Below are positions 44,836 through 54,768 of a stretch of 64,000 nt of DNA, piece after piece. Within the stretch, counting starts at the first letter, position 1, and each line of letters starts with the position of its first letter. This stretch comes from JAEYFP01 sp964579795. Its GTDB lineage: Bacteria; Bacillota; Clostridia; Lachnospirales; Lachnospiraceae. Position numbers and translations under genes: made by a program. The notes below the pieces were generated by a model that had not been told where the DNA came from, ran no database searches, and saw only the letters and a program-made list of their open reading frames with translations. The stretch covers positions 1-64,000 of the forward strand of contig CAZOHM010000008.1 in the NCBI GenBank assembly GCA_964579795.1, given 5' to 3'.

Positions 44836-45348
44836 TTACATTTGTTTCATATATTCACTATAGCCAAGTTTTTCAAGCTTGTCTGCTTTTTTCTGTACTG
44901 ACTCTTTCAAGTCTTTTGTATAATCTTTAAGTTTTTTCAATAACCCTGCATCTGACATTGCCAACATTTTTACTGCTAAAATTCCCGCATTTGCTCCACC
45001 ATTTATTGCCACTGTAGCAACCGGAATACCAGATGGCATTTGTACAATAGAATATAGGGAGTCACGACCTCCGAGTGAGGTCGTATGCATCGGGATTCCG
45101 ATGACTGGTAACGGAAAAATAGCTGCACACATTCCCGGAAGATGTGCTGCCATGCCTGCACCTGCAATTATCACCTGAAAACCTTTTGCTTCTGCACTTT
45201 TTGCATACTCATAAAACACATCGGGTTCTCTGTGTGCAGATATTATTGTCATTTCATATGATACTCCGAACTGTTCAAGAATATCTGCTGCCTTACTCAT
45301 TACGGGCATATCAGAATCACTGCCCATTACAATGCCAACCTTTGCCAT
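44836..45348 (-). CDS. purE: N5-carboxyaminoimidazole ribonucleotide mutase
   Basis: Class I PurE, about 170 residues, moving the carboxyl from N5 to C4 of CAIR. Motifs: IVMGSDSDMPVM, ISAHREPD, AGMAAHLPGM and VIGIPMHTTSLGGRDSLYSIVQMPSGIPVATVAINGG as discontinuous family blocks. The ATG at 45348 has AAGGAGGAACACA; an upstream in-frame ATG at 45366 would put it before the site. PurK is not in the window. Confidence 0.95.
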   Translation of the reverse strand: MAKVGIVMGSDSDMPVMSKAADILEQFGVSYEMTIISAHREPDVFYEYAKSAEAKGFQVIIAGAGMAAHLPGMCAAIFPLPVIGIPMHTTSLGGRDSLYSIVQMPSGIPVATVAINGGANAGILAVKMLAMSDAGLLKKLKDYTKDLKESVQKKADKLEKLGYSEYMKQM

Positions 45349-45391
45349 TGTGTTCCTCCTTCGCACCTTATCAATTTATTATATATGAATA

Positions 45392-47476
45392 TTATATTTT
45401 CTTCAACGGTTTATTCAGTTCTTCCAGCCCTGTAAGCATAAATCTGCCATCTTCAATCAACGCTGTCATGCTTCCATCAGAATGTACTGCATAAATCCCG
45501 CCAAGTTCTTCATAGGGAATCGTAATATCTGTATGACAATGAAAATAAGCTTCCTTAGGATTTTCTTTGCGAAGTTCGGATATTTCATTTGCTCTTGCTA
45601 CAATTTCCTTTCCATCCGGATTATATGATTTCACATCTTCTTCATAGCTGTAGCAAGTATCTCCGACAGCAAAATGCGGTCCAGTCTTTTCGCTGATCAG
45701 TACCGGAAGCCGATCCTGTATATGATATTTTCTTGCCATTCGATATGCTGTTGTATTTGTTCCAATCGCAAATTCACCCATCGGAAGTGTTTCATGGTGG
45801 AAAAGCAGATTATCTTTAATATATTTCTTATTCTGCGCTTCATCGGCATAATTTCTACAGGAATACTCTGCCACACGCCCATTTTCAAAACGCAGTCTCA
45901 AATCAATATACTTCAATCCATCCAGGAATATCTCTTTAACATGCAGCAGCCCCTCTGTTCCCTTTAATACCGGAGAGGTAAATACTTCGCCTACCGGAAT
46001 ATTCACATCAGCCACACAATTCTCAAAAATTGTTTCCTTCTGTGGATTTCCAAGTCTGTATAATGCCACTGTAAGATTTGTGTCATTGTCATTTCGTCCA
46101 ACAATTTTTACTGTTTCTGCTTTATCCAGTTCGTCAATCAATATCTGCTGCATTCTTTGATAACGTGTGTAATCCAATGTATTGACTATCACTGTATCTG
46201 CAAAAACATCTTCAAAAATATCGCCAAATTCCGGTGTCGGATATGATATGATCGTAAAGCTTCGTTCTTCTCCGATAATATACTGATTTGTAAGCTGTCC
46301 ACTCTGTTCAGCATATTCCACAGATAATTTCTGTTGTCTGTTATCCAATGAATTTGCTTCTTCTTTTGTCTCCGGCTGAAACGGATTTTCTCCAAACACT
46401 TCCATCACAGCAGGACCACCATGTTTCCCGGCCAGTTCTTTTTGCATCTCAAATGCACTTTTCAGAACACTTACCTTTCTGTTGACAAAATCATGGTCCA
46501 GATAAATCGCTTCATCTTCTCTATGATCAAACTCATATTGTTTATTTGGAATTGCTCCGTAATAGCCAATTTTCAGCTGTCCTCTTTTATTCAAGGACAG
46601 GGATGCAGCTCGATAAATTGTTGACTCCAGTCCCATCTTGTGAAAATTGTCTATTGCTTTTTTAACGATTCTTTCAAAGCCTAGACAATAGCGGATATTT
46701 ACAACACTTTTTTTCTTAATGTCCTTGTTGCCACGCACGAAACCAATCCTATATCCTTCTGTGAACGTATCAGCCATTGTATCAATCTGTTCCTGCGGCA
46801 GACTGTTTAAATATGTGGCAATTTTACACTCATTCTCAGTTATATACTCCCCGAAAAAGTAAAGATATCTCAAGTCATCCAGATTTGCGTTGCAAATCAG
46901 TTTAGCTGCAAAATTTCTGTCTGGATTCAACTGCTCATCAAGCCTTCTCGGCACAAGTACATCACAGTTATCACTTTCAAACCAGTATAGACTTTGTCTG
47001 ATTTCTTCAGGTGAAGGAAGTCTTATTACGTTTTCCTCATCTTCTGCCTGCGCATAAACAAATAAACCATATATCTCTACAAACAGCTCTTGGTAAATTG
47101 TAATTATTTCCCATGTATTTTCAAATGCATAAGGAATCAGTCCACGTAATTCTGTATATAGAAACGACAAGTATTGACCATACAGTTTTCCCTGTTCAAA
47201 TTGAGCACATAACCTCACCATATATGTCGGATTAGCATAACTTGCATGGTAATTCGATGGTAAGATCGTAGAATATAGACTGTTATTTATTTCTTTCAGT
47301 TGTTCCATTTGTAGTTGATAGTATTTTTTTGATTCAACAAGACCGCAGACTTCCTGTAAATACAAAAGAAGGGAAGCACCCTCTTTAAAATAAGATAGAA
47401 AAGGTTCTCTAACCATCTCTTCCTTACCAATTTCTCTAATTCGTTCAGTTGAAAGCTGATACCTTTCCAACATCAT
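45392..47476 (-). CDS. M29-type metallopeptidase (aminopeptidase) with long N-terminal extension
   Basis: A protein of about 694 residues whose last about 330 match M29 thermophilic aminopeptidases: GEVFTSP (E503 by upstream numbering), EFAIGTNTTAYR (E574), GPHFAVGD (H607) and FHCHTDI (H654, D656), the expected dinuclear metal ligands. The first about 370 residues are mostly helical and are not a normal part of M29 enzymes, which are about 370-410 residues. The start at 47476 has GAGGTG six bases before it and lies directly after the preceding stop. It sits inside a nucleotide-synthesis run 43 bases before purE. The substrate is unknown. Confidence 0.75.
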   Translation of the reverse strand: MMLERYQLSTERIREIGKEEMVREPFLSYFKEGASLLLYLQEVCGLVESKKYYQLQMEQLKEINNSLYSTILPSNYHASYANPTYMVRLCAQFEQGKLYGQYLSFLYTELRGLIPYAFENTWEIITIYQELFVEIYGLFVYAQAEDEENVIRLPSPEEIRQSLYWFESDNCDVLVPRRLDEQLNPDRNFAAKLICNANLDDLRYLYFFGEYITENECKIATYLNSLPQEQIDTMADTFTEGYRIGFVRGNKDIKKKSVVNIRYCLGFERIVKKAIDNFHKMGLESTIYRAASLSLNKRGQLKIGYYGAIPNKQYEFDHREDEAIYLDHDFVNRKVSVLKSAFEMQKELAGKHGGPAVMEVFGENPFQPETKEEANSLDNRQQKLSVEYAEQSGQLTNQYIIGEERSFTIISYPTPEFGDIFEDVFADTVIVNTLDYTRYQRMQQILIDELDKAETVKIVGRNDNDTNLTVALYRLGNPQKETIFENCVADVNIPVGEVFTSPVLKGTEGLLHVKEIFLDGLKYIDLRLRFENGRVAEYSCRNYADEAQNKKYIKDNLLFHHETLPMGEFAIGTNTTAYRMARKYHIQDRLPVLISEKTGPHFAVGDTCYSYEEDVKSYNPDGKEIVARANEISELRKENPKEAYFHCHTDITIPYEELGGIYAVHSDGSMTALIEDGRFMLTGLEELNKPLKKI

Positions 47477-47477
47477 T

Positions 47478-47819
47478 TCATACACCTCGCACACCCATAA
47501 TAATCAATAACATCCATAATGCAAAGGTTAAACCGTTTACAACCAGTGCTGTCCTTGGCAGCCACAAAAAAATATCACGCTCACGTAGGCTCATACATCC
47601 TCCAACAGTTCCAACCAGATTGGATATTACAGCAAACAGCCCAACACCGCCAAGTCTAAGTGCTGTTTCTCCTCTACATGCATAGGAAATAATAACAGAT
47701 GATATCATACTTGCAAGCGATGCAATTCCCAATACCAAAGACATTATTGCAAGTTCAGACTGATGTCTGGATGTGAACATAAAGCTTTTCTTCTTCTTTA
47801 TTTTCTTAGGTCTTGCCAT
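47478..47819 (-). CDS. Small membrane protein, likely DUF6142 family
   Basis: A 113-residue protein with a Lys-rich N-terminus (PKKIKKKKSFMF) and three hydrophobic helices (about 24-46, 54-78, 90-111). The basic N-terminus and spacing recall the DUF6142 proteins frequent in Lachnospiraceae; the match is from memory. The function is unknown. It begins one base after pyrE and its stop abuts the next gene, so it is tightly co-translated. Confidence 0.7.
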   Translation of the reverse strand: MARPKKIKKKKSFMFTSRHQSELAIMSLVLGIASLASMISSVIISYACRGETALRLGGVGLFAVISNLVGTVGGCMSLRERDIFLWLPRTALVVNGLTFALWMLLIIMGVRGV

Positions 47820-47820
47820 T

Positions 47821-48498
47821 CTACTTCACTCCATACTGCTCATAGTACTGATCAATTGCCTTCTTTAAAGTATCATCAATATAGATTCTTCCCTGATATG
47901 GACGATTATATAAATATTCTACAACTTCCTGCATTGTTACAATTGCATTCGTCTGGAATCCATATTTTTGTTGAATTTCATTCAATGCACTCTGCGTAGA
48001 AGTCAGACCCTGTTCCATACGATTCAAAGATACGATCAGTCCGACTACCGACACATTGGCCTGCTCTTTAATAATCGGAAATGTTTCCTCAATGGATTTA
48101 CCGGATGTTGTTACATCCTCAATAATCATTACTCGATCTCCATCCTTCAATTTGCTTCCAAGAAGAATACCTGTATCCCCATGATCCTTTACTTCTTTTC
48201 TATTTGAACAGTAACGAATATCCTTTCCATACAAATCACTAATTGCCATCGTTGTTGCTACAGTAAGTGGAATTCCTTTGTATGCAGGTCCGAACAGCAC
48301 GTCAAACTCCAATCCATATCTGTCATGAATTGCCTTTGCATAATACTCTCCCAGCTTTTTCAGCTGTCTTCCGGTCACATATGCCCCTGCATTCATAAAG
48401 AACGGTGATTTTCTACCACTCTTAAGCGTAAAATCACCAAATTTTAAAACATTGCTGTCAACCATAAACTCAATAAACTCCTGCTTATACTGCTCCAT
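47821..48498 (-). CDS. pyrE: Orotate phosphoribosyltransferase
   Basis: Adds ribose phosphate to orotate to give OMP. The 225-residue chain has FGDFTLKSGRKSPFFMNAGAY, DVLFGPAYKGIPL and the PRPP-binding VMIIEDVTTSGKSIEE. GAGGAGGAAAG precedes the ATG. It is 67 bases after pyrF. Confidence 0.96.
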   Translation of the reverse strand: MEQYKQEFIEFMVDSNVLKFGDFTLKSGRKSPFFMNAGAYVTGRQLKKLGEYYAKAIHDRYGLEFDVLFGPAYKGIPLTVATTMAISDLYGKDIRYCSNRKEVKDHGDTGILLGSKLKDGDRVMIIEDVTTSGKSIEETFPIIKEQANVSVVGLIVSLNRMEQGLTSTQSALNEIQQKYGFQTNAIVTMQEVVEYLYNRPYQGRIYIDDTLKKAIDQYYEQYGVK

Positions 48499-48565
48499 AA
48501 CACTACTTTCCTCCTCTATCGATGCTGCTAAAACTGCTTATGCCATAATATAATTATTTATAAAA

Positions 48566-49489
<924 letters not shown>

Positions 49490-49558
49490 TCCGTTATCCT
49501 CCTGTATTCATTTTCTATATTGCTGAATAATTCCAAGTATCCAGAAACATCCTCACAC

Positions 49559-49587
49559 ATCATATCATGAATAAATTTTCAAAACAA
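49559..49587 (-). promoter_or_regulatory. Candidate promoter of the pyrF-purD run
   Basis: Minus strand: TTGTTT, 17 bases, TATGAT, about 65 bases upstream of pyrF. No PyrR-type attenuator or purine riboswitch is visible in the leader. Confidence 0.4.
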
Positions 49588-49602
49588 CATGATTTCACAG
49601 CA

Positions 49603-49648
49603 AAAAATCCTATTTTCATACATTCCGCACGATGAAAATAGGATTTTT
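49603..49648 (-). terminator. Terminator after nrdD
   Basis: A 15-base stem (AAATCCTATTTTCAT / ATGAAAATAGGATTT) with a 12-base loop and T tract on the minus strand, 11 bases past the nrdD stop. Confidence 0.85.
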
Positions 49649-49658
49649 TACTTTAGCT

Positions 49659-52049
49659 TCATACAAGCACTGCTGTATGTTCTTCTACATATTTTTTAAT
49701 ATTGGATGCATTGGCATATTTCTTAAAACTGTCTCCATCAGCAATAACCAGTGTCGGTGCTTGCATTACATTGTATCGTGTTGCAAGCTCCGCGTTCTCT
49801 TCTGCATCAATCAGAATATACTTCTCATCCTTTAGGTATTCCTTTGCAAGCTTACAGTTTGGACAAGTCTTTGTAGTAAACAGGTACTTTATGTTTTCTA
49901 CCGGGCTAACGTTAACTTCATCATCCATATCCAGTCCTGAAAGCGTTACCACTGTTGAGGTTGGTCTTTTCAAGCTGGAGTTTTCCAAATCATAAACAAT
50001 TCTGTTTTTATATTCCTGTGCTTTTCCATCATTCCAGTTTTGTACAGGTCTGTAATATCCGGTAATTCTGGAATATACTTCTGTTACAGCACCGCAGTGT
50101 GGACAGGTTTTCTGTTCACCTGAAAGATAACCATGTTCTTTACATACAGAATAGGTCGGTGATAACGTATAATACGGAAGTTTATAATTTTCTGCAACCT
50201 TTCTGACAAGTGCTGCTGCTGCCATCCAATCAGGAAGCTTCTCTCCAAGAAATGCATGGAAAACTGTTCCTGAAGTATATAATGTCTGCAAATCATCCTG
50301 AATATCCAGTGCATCAAAAATATCTGATGTATAATCAACAGGTAAATGCGAACTGTTTGTATAATATGGCGTATCTCCTGCTTTACCGGCTGTCTTAATA
50401 TTTGGCCAGCGTTTCTTATCATGCTTTGCAAGACGATAGGTTGTACTCTCTGCCGGTGTTGCTTCCAAATTATATAAATCACCATACTCTTCCTGATAAT
50501 CAGAAAGGCGATTACGCATATGATTCAAAACTTCCTTTGTGAACTCCTGTGTTTTCTTATCAGTCATATCCGCACGCAGCCAGTTCGCATTCAGACCGAC
50601 CTCGTTCATACCAATCAAACCAATTGTAGAAAAATGATTGTCGAAATTTCCAAGATATCGTCTAGTATATGGATATAAGCCTTCTTCAAGAAGCTTGGAA
50701 ATAACACCTCTCTTAATTTTTAAGCTTCTTGCGGAAATGTCCATCATTCTGTTAAGACGCTTGAAAAAATCATCCTTATTTGATGACAGATAAGCAATTC
50801 GCGGCATGTTAATTGTTACAACACCAACTGATCCTGTACTTTCGCCAGATCCAAAGAATCCACCAGTTTTTTTACGAAGTTCACGTAAATCCAAACGTAA
50901 TCTGCAGCACATGCTCCTTACATCACTTGGCTCCATGTCACTATTGATATAATTAGAAAAATACGGTGTTCCATACTTGGATGTCATTTCAAATAAAAGT
51001 CGGTTATTTTCTGTATCAGACCAATCAAAATCCTTTGTAATTGAATATGTAGGTATCGGATATTGGAATCCACGTCCGTTTGCGTCTCCCTCAATCATTG
51101 TTTCAATGAATGCCTTATTAATCATATCCATTTCAGGCTTACAGTCTTTGTACTTAAAATCCATATCCTTTCCGCCAACAAGTGCCGGAAGCTCTGCCAA
51201 ATCATTTGGCACTGTCCAATCAAGTGTGATATTGGAAAATGGTGCCTGTGTACCCCAACGGCTCGGTGTGTTTACACCATATATGAATGCTTCAATGCAT
51301 TTTTTTACTTCTTTATAAGAAAGATTGTCTACCTTTACAAATGGTGCAAGATATGTATCAAATGAAGAAAATGCCTGTGCACCTGCCCACTCATTCTGCA
51401 TGATACCGAGGAAGTTTACCATCTGATTGCACAATACAGACAAATGTGCTGCCGGAGCAGAAGTAATCTTTCCTCTGATACCGCCAAGTCCTTCTGTAAT
51501 CAGCTGCTTTAAAGACCAGCCGGCACAATATCCTGTCAGCATCGACAAATCATGAATATGAATATCTGCATTTCTATGCGCTTCTGCAATCTCCTGATCA
51601 TAGATTTCGGAAAGCCAGTAATTAGCTGTAACCGCGCCGGAATTACTTAAAATCAATCCACCAACCGAATAGGTAACTGTCGAATTTTCCTTTACACGCC
51701 AGTCTTCTATCTTCACATAGCTGTTTACAACATCCTTGTAGTCAAGAATTGTGGACTTCATGTTACGTATCTTTTCACGCTGCTTGCGATATAGAATATA
51801 TGCCTTGGCAACCTCCGTGTAGCCCGCCTGTTCCAGAACAGTTTCCACACTGTCCTGTACATCCTCCACATGTACCATCTCATTCTTCATTTTTGACTGA
51901 AAATCCGCAGTGACACGTAAAGCAAGCAAATCAATCATGTCATTATTATAATGTTTTTCACAGGCTGTGAAAGCCTTCATAATTGCATCGTTGATTTTCA
52001 TGAGATTAAAGTCTGCAATCTCCCCATCTCTCTTTATAACGCTGAACAT
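49659..52049 (-). CDS. nrdD: Anaerobic (class III) ribonucleoside-triphosphate reductase with fused redoxin domain
   Basis: Makes dNTPs without oxygen by a glycyl radical. From the chosen start (about 796 residues): an ATP-cone (1 to about 90, opening FSVIKRDGEIADF), the radical barrel, the zinc site CKEHGYLSGEQKTCPHCG, and the glycyl loop SRITGYYRPVQ (Gly at about 664). After a linker comes a glutaredoxin/thioredoxin-like domain of about 78 residues with TTKTCPNCKLAKEYL and the cis-Pro segment MQAPTLV. A fused redoxin suggests thiol rather than formate as reductant (inference). Starts at 52049 (GGGAG upstream), 52073 and 52106 are possible. nrdG is not in the window. Confidence 0.92.
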   Translation of the reverse strand: MFSVIKRDGEIADFNLMKINDAIMKAFTACEKHYNNDMIDLLALRVTADFQSKMKNEMVHVEDVQDSVETVLEQAGYTEVAKAYILYRKQREKIRNMKSTILDYKDVVNSYVKIEDWRVKENSTVTYSVGGLILSNSGAVTANYWLSEIYDQEIAEAHRNADIHIHDLSMLTGYCAGWSLKQLITEGLGGIRGKITSAPAAHLSVLCNQMVNFLGIMQNEWAGAQAFSSFDTYLAPFVKVDNLSYKEVKKCIEAFIYGVNTPSRWGTQAPFSNITLDWTVPNDLAELPALVGGKDMDFKYKDCKPEMDMINKAFIETMIEGDANGRGFQYPIPTYSITKDFDWSDTENNRLLFEMTSKYGTPYFSNYINSDMEPSDVRSMCCRLRLDLRELRKKTGGFFGSGESTGSVGVVTINMPRIAYLSSNKDDFFKRLNRMMDISARSLKIKRGVISKLLEEGLYPYTRRYLGNFDNHFSTIGLIGMNEVGLNANWLRADMTDKKTQEFTKEVLNHMRNRLSDYQEEYGDLYNLEATPAESTTYRLAKHDKKRWPNIKTAGKAGDTPYYTNSSHLPVDYTSDIFDALDIQDDLQTLYTSGTVFHAFLGEKLPDWMAAAALVRKVAENYKLPYYTLSPTYSVCKEHGYLSGEQKTCPHCGAVTEVYSRITGYYRPVQNWNDGKAQEYKNRIVYDLENSSLKRPTSTVVTLSGLDMDDEVNVSPVENIKYLFTTKTCPNCKLAKEYLKDEKYILIDAEENAELATRYNVMQAPTLVIADGDSFKKYANASNIKKYVEEHTAVLV

Positions 52050-52148
52050 CCCATTACTCCCTTCCCTTTTCATAAATACCGTCCTGTCCAAGTCGTCCCT
52101 CTCCATTGACCGTTTTGGACAACGTATTAGTATAACTCAACTGTAAAA

Positions 52149-52177
52149 AGTATATCATCGGGATATGGAAAAGTCAA
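52149..52177 (-). promoter_or_regulatory. nrdD promoter
   Basis: Minus strand: TTGACT, 17 bases, TATACT, giving a leader of about 35-95 bases depending on the start codon used. Confidence 0.65.
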
Positions 52178-52186
52178 CAAAAAATA

Positions 52187-52231
52187 CCACATCTTATGTC
52201 ATCCAAGTTATAATAACACAAGATATAGTAT
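52187..52231 (-). promoter_or_regulatory. NrdR-box-like site(s) upstream of nrdD
   Basis: ACACAAGATATAGTAT at 52216-52231 matches 14 of 16 positions of the NrdR box (ACACwATATATwGTGT-type). A weaker candidate, CCACATCTTATGTCA, lies at about 52187-52201, roughly three helical turns away, next to the -35 box. NrdR represses ribonucleotide reductase genes from such box pairs. The second box is poor, so the call is tentative. Confidence 0.4.
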
Positions 52232-52252
52232 TTTGAGTTTTGATGTTTCCTA

Positions 52253-53494
52253 TCAATTTACGAGATCATATATTTCCTTTGGGACATAAGCTTTCACATA
52301 AATTCCCTCCGGTCTGTATTCCTCCTGCAGGAGTCTTCCACTTTTTCTAATCTTTTGTATAACAGCTGCTTCAGAATAAGGAACTAGGCGCTCAACTAGA
52401 ATTGTATCTTCTCCAAGTATGCGGATTACAGCGTCTTCCAGTTCTTCAACCCCAGCTCTTTCTGTAGCAGAAATCCGCAAAGTTGCATCTGCTCTCCTAT
52501 CCTTTGTTTGTATATCACTTGTTATTTTATCAATTTTATTAAAAAGCGTTATAATTTTTTTGTCTGTAATTTCCAGCTGTCGTAATGTTTCATATACAAT
52601 ATGCATCTGCATATCCAATTCCCGACTTGATGCATCTACTACATGAATTATGATATCAGCATATTTTGCTTCCTCAAGTGTGCTTCTAAATGCATCAATT
52701 AAATTGTGAGGCAGCTTTCTAATAAAACCGACCGTATCGGTCAATAGTACTTCTTGTTTATCATGAAGCCGCCATATTCTTGTTGTTGGGTCAAGCGTAG
52801 CAAATACCTGATTCTCCTCAAGAACTCCTGCGCCAGTTAAGGTGTTCAGCAATGTAGACTTCCCTGCATTTGTATATCCCACAATAGCAATCACCGGCAT
52901 TCTAAAGCTGTTCCTTTGTCTGCGCTTTCTTGTTTCATCACGGTGCATTCTGACTTCCTTTAATTCGCGGTTCAGAATTGCTATTCTTCGGTTAATCAGT
53001 CGTCTGTCTATTTCCAGCTTCTTTTCACCGGGTCCTCTTGTTCCAATACCTCCGCCAAGTCTTGACATTGAGCGTCCAAATCCGGTCAAACGCGCTTGCC
53101 TGTAGGAAAGCTGAGCAAGCTCCACTTGTAGTTTACCCTCTGCACTCATAGCTCGCATTGCAAAAATATCAAGAATAATAAGAGTCCGGTCCATTACTTT
53201 CACATCAAGTGCCATAGATAAGTTTCTAAGCTGTATCGGAGAAAGCTCATCATCACATACCACGCCTGTTGCTCCTATAGCTTTGACCAGTTCACGTAGC
53301 TCATCCAGTTTTCCTTTTCCAAGATAGGTAACCGGATGAATCTCTTCTCTGTTTTGTATCAGTGTTCCTGCGGTCATGGCACCTGCTGTCTGCACAAGCT
53401 CCGATAATTCCTCCAGGCTCTGCATACACAATTCTTCCTTACCAAGATTTGCAGAAAATAATACAACTTTCTCCTGTTCACTGCATGTTTCCAT
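52253..53494 (-). CDS. hflX: Ribosome-associated GTPase HflX
   Basis: A 413-residue GTPase that splits or rescues stalled ribosomes. It has the HflX N-terminal domain (TYLGKGKLDEL, VVCDDELSPIQLRNL), a coiled helix with GGIGTRGPGEKKLEIDRR, and the G domain with G1 GYTNAGKST, G2-G3 DPTTRIW and DTVGFIRKLP, and G4 NKID. It follows the TPR lipoprotein gene by 27 bases. Confidence 0.95.
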   Translation of the reverse strand: METCSEQEKVVLFSANLGKEELCMQSLEELSELVQTAGAMTAGTLIQNREEIHPVTYLGKGKLDELRELVKAIGATGVVCDDELSPIQLRNLSMALDVKVMDRTLIILDIFAMRAMSAEGKLQVELAQLSYRQARLTGFGRSMSRLGGGIGTRGPGEKKLEIDRRLINRRIAILNRELKEVRMHRDETRKRRQRNSFRMPVIAIVGYTNAGKSTLLNTLTGAGVLEENQVFATLDPTTRIWRLHDKQEVLLTDTVGFIRKLPHNLIDAFRSTLEEAKYADIIIHVVDASSRELDMQMHIVYETLRQLEITDKKIITLFNKIDKITSDIQTKDRRADATLRISATERAGVEELEDAVIRILGEDTILVERLVPYSEAAVIQKIRKSGRLLQEEYRPEGIYVKAYVPKEIYDLVN

Positions 53495-53521
53495 TTCTAC
53501 GTTTTCCTCTGTTCTGCTCTC

Positions 53522-54604
53522 TTATCTTGTTTTTAAAAACTCATACTCTCTAAGTGCCTTCTCATCATCCGGATACAGCTTCAAATATTCCTCCATCTGA
53601 ACAGCAGCTTTCTTAAAATCTGTCAAATACTCGTATGCAACAATTTCATTAAATTTCAGGCTTTGCAAATACGCTGCGTTACCTGTTTCAATTCCGCTTT
53701 CAAATGAGGCAAGCGCTCCTTCATAATCCAGTAAACTTAATTTTGTCAGACCAAGTCTATCGTAAACAGCTGCGGAATTCGGATTTTTATCAAGGAATGT
53801 CGTGTAAAGAGACACTGCGTAGTTAACATCTCCAAGTGCTTCATACGTTTTCCCAAGATAAAGCACCATTTCCTCTGAATCTGATGTCTCACGTGCTTTT
53901 TCAAGATAATTCCTTGCATCCTCATAATTCCCCATATAGTAATTAAATATACCCAGCTGATATTCGTTCATTTTAGAGTTATTTTCCATTGCACGACTGA
54001 TGTAGGCAGTTCCATCATTTGTATATCCTTTTTCATCCAGATCCTTATAAATCTGAATATACAGATCATAATCTATAGGAGAAAGCGTAACTGCTTTTTC
54101 AAAATCTGCCAGTGCTGCATCTTTATTTTCCTGTGCAAGAGATACCTTACCCCGTAAATAATATGCATTGGCATCCTTTTCATTCATATTTAATATTGCA
54201 CTGTATGACTCATACGCAGCATCCAAATCTCCACTTTTATATTCTGCAACTGCCAGATAATACGAAATATCGTATTCTATTTTATGTATTCTTCCATTTG
54301 ATTCGGCAAGTGCCTTTTCAAACGAAGCAACAGCGTTATCATACTGTGCAAGACCAAGATATGCCATTCCCTGTCCTCTATATGCAAGCTGTTTGTCCTC
54401 TCCTGCAACAATTGCAGCCTCAAAACAGCTTTCAGCAGTTGAATAGTCCAGCGCTTCCAGTGCCTCCATTCCAAGTGTAGTATTATCCTTTTTTCCCTGC
54501 GAAAACTGGCAGCCACTAACAGTCAGCATACATACACCGGCAACAATCAACAACCATGCATGTTTTTTCGTTCTCATTTTTTTACTATCAGTATTAAGTA
54601 GCAT
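53522..54604 (-). CDS. TPR-repeat lipoprotein
   Basis: About 360 residues. A signal peptide ends in the lipobox VSGC (lipidated Cys about 32), so the protein is anchored outside the membrane. The rest is a row of tetratricopeptide repeats from about 40 to the end, with typical pairs such as AYLGLAQYDNAVASFEKAL, YYLRGKVSLAQENKDAALADFEKAV and YDRLGLTKLSLLDYEGALASFESG. TPRs bind partner proteins; the partner is unknown. The start at 54604 has GAGG seven bases before it; an in-frame TTG at 54610 is an alternative. Confidence 0.88.
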   Translation of the reverse strand: MLLNTDSKKMRTKKHAWLLIVAGVCMLTVSGCQFSQGKKDNTTLGMEALEALDYSTAESCFEAAIVAGEDKQLAYRGQGMAYLGLAQYDNAVASFEKALAESNGRIHKIEYDISYYLAVAEYKSGDLDAAYESYSAILNMNEKDANAYYLRGKVSLAQENKDAALADFEKAVTLSPIDYDLYIQIYKDLDEKGYTNDGTAYISRAMENNSKMNEYQLGIFNYYMGNYEDARNYLEKARETSDSEEMVLYLGKTYEALGDVNYAVSLYTTFLDKNPNSAAVYDRLGLTKLSLLDYEGALASFESGIETGNAAYLQSLKFNEIVAYEYLTDFKKAAVQMEEYLKLYPDDEKALREYEFLKTR

Positions 54605-54768
54605 AAACAAACCTCATTTGTAAACTAGCATCTATAAACCATTTTTCAAAACAATCCATTCTTAGTATAGGTGAAATGTACAGATTTATCAACCACTCTT
54701 CTCTTCTGATTGTATTTTCTATTTCATCATGCTATATTTAGCCTTAGAAGAAAAATGGAGATTATACT

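Noticed and set aside
45349..45391. Search for a purine riboswitch before purE
   Set aside because: The gap to the upstream peptidase is only 43 bases and holds just the ribosome site; there is no room for an aptamer.
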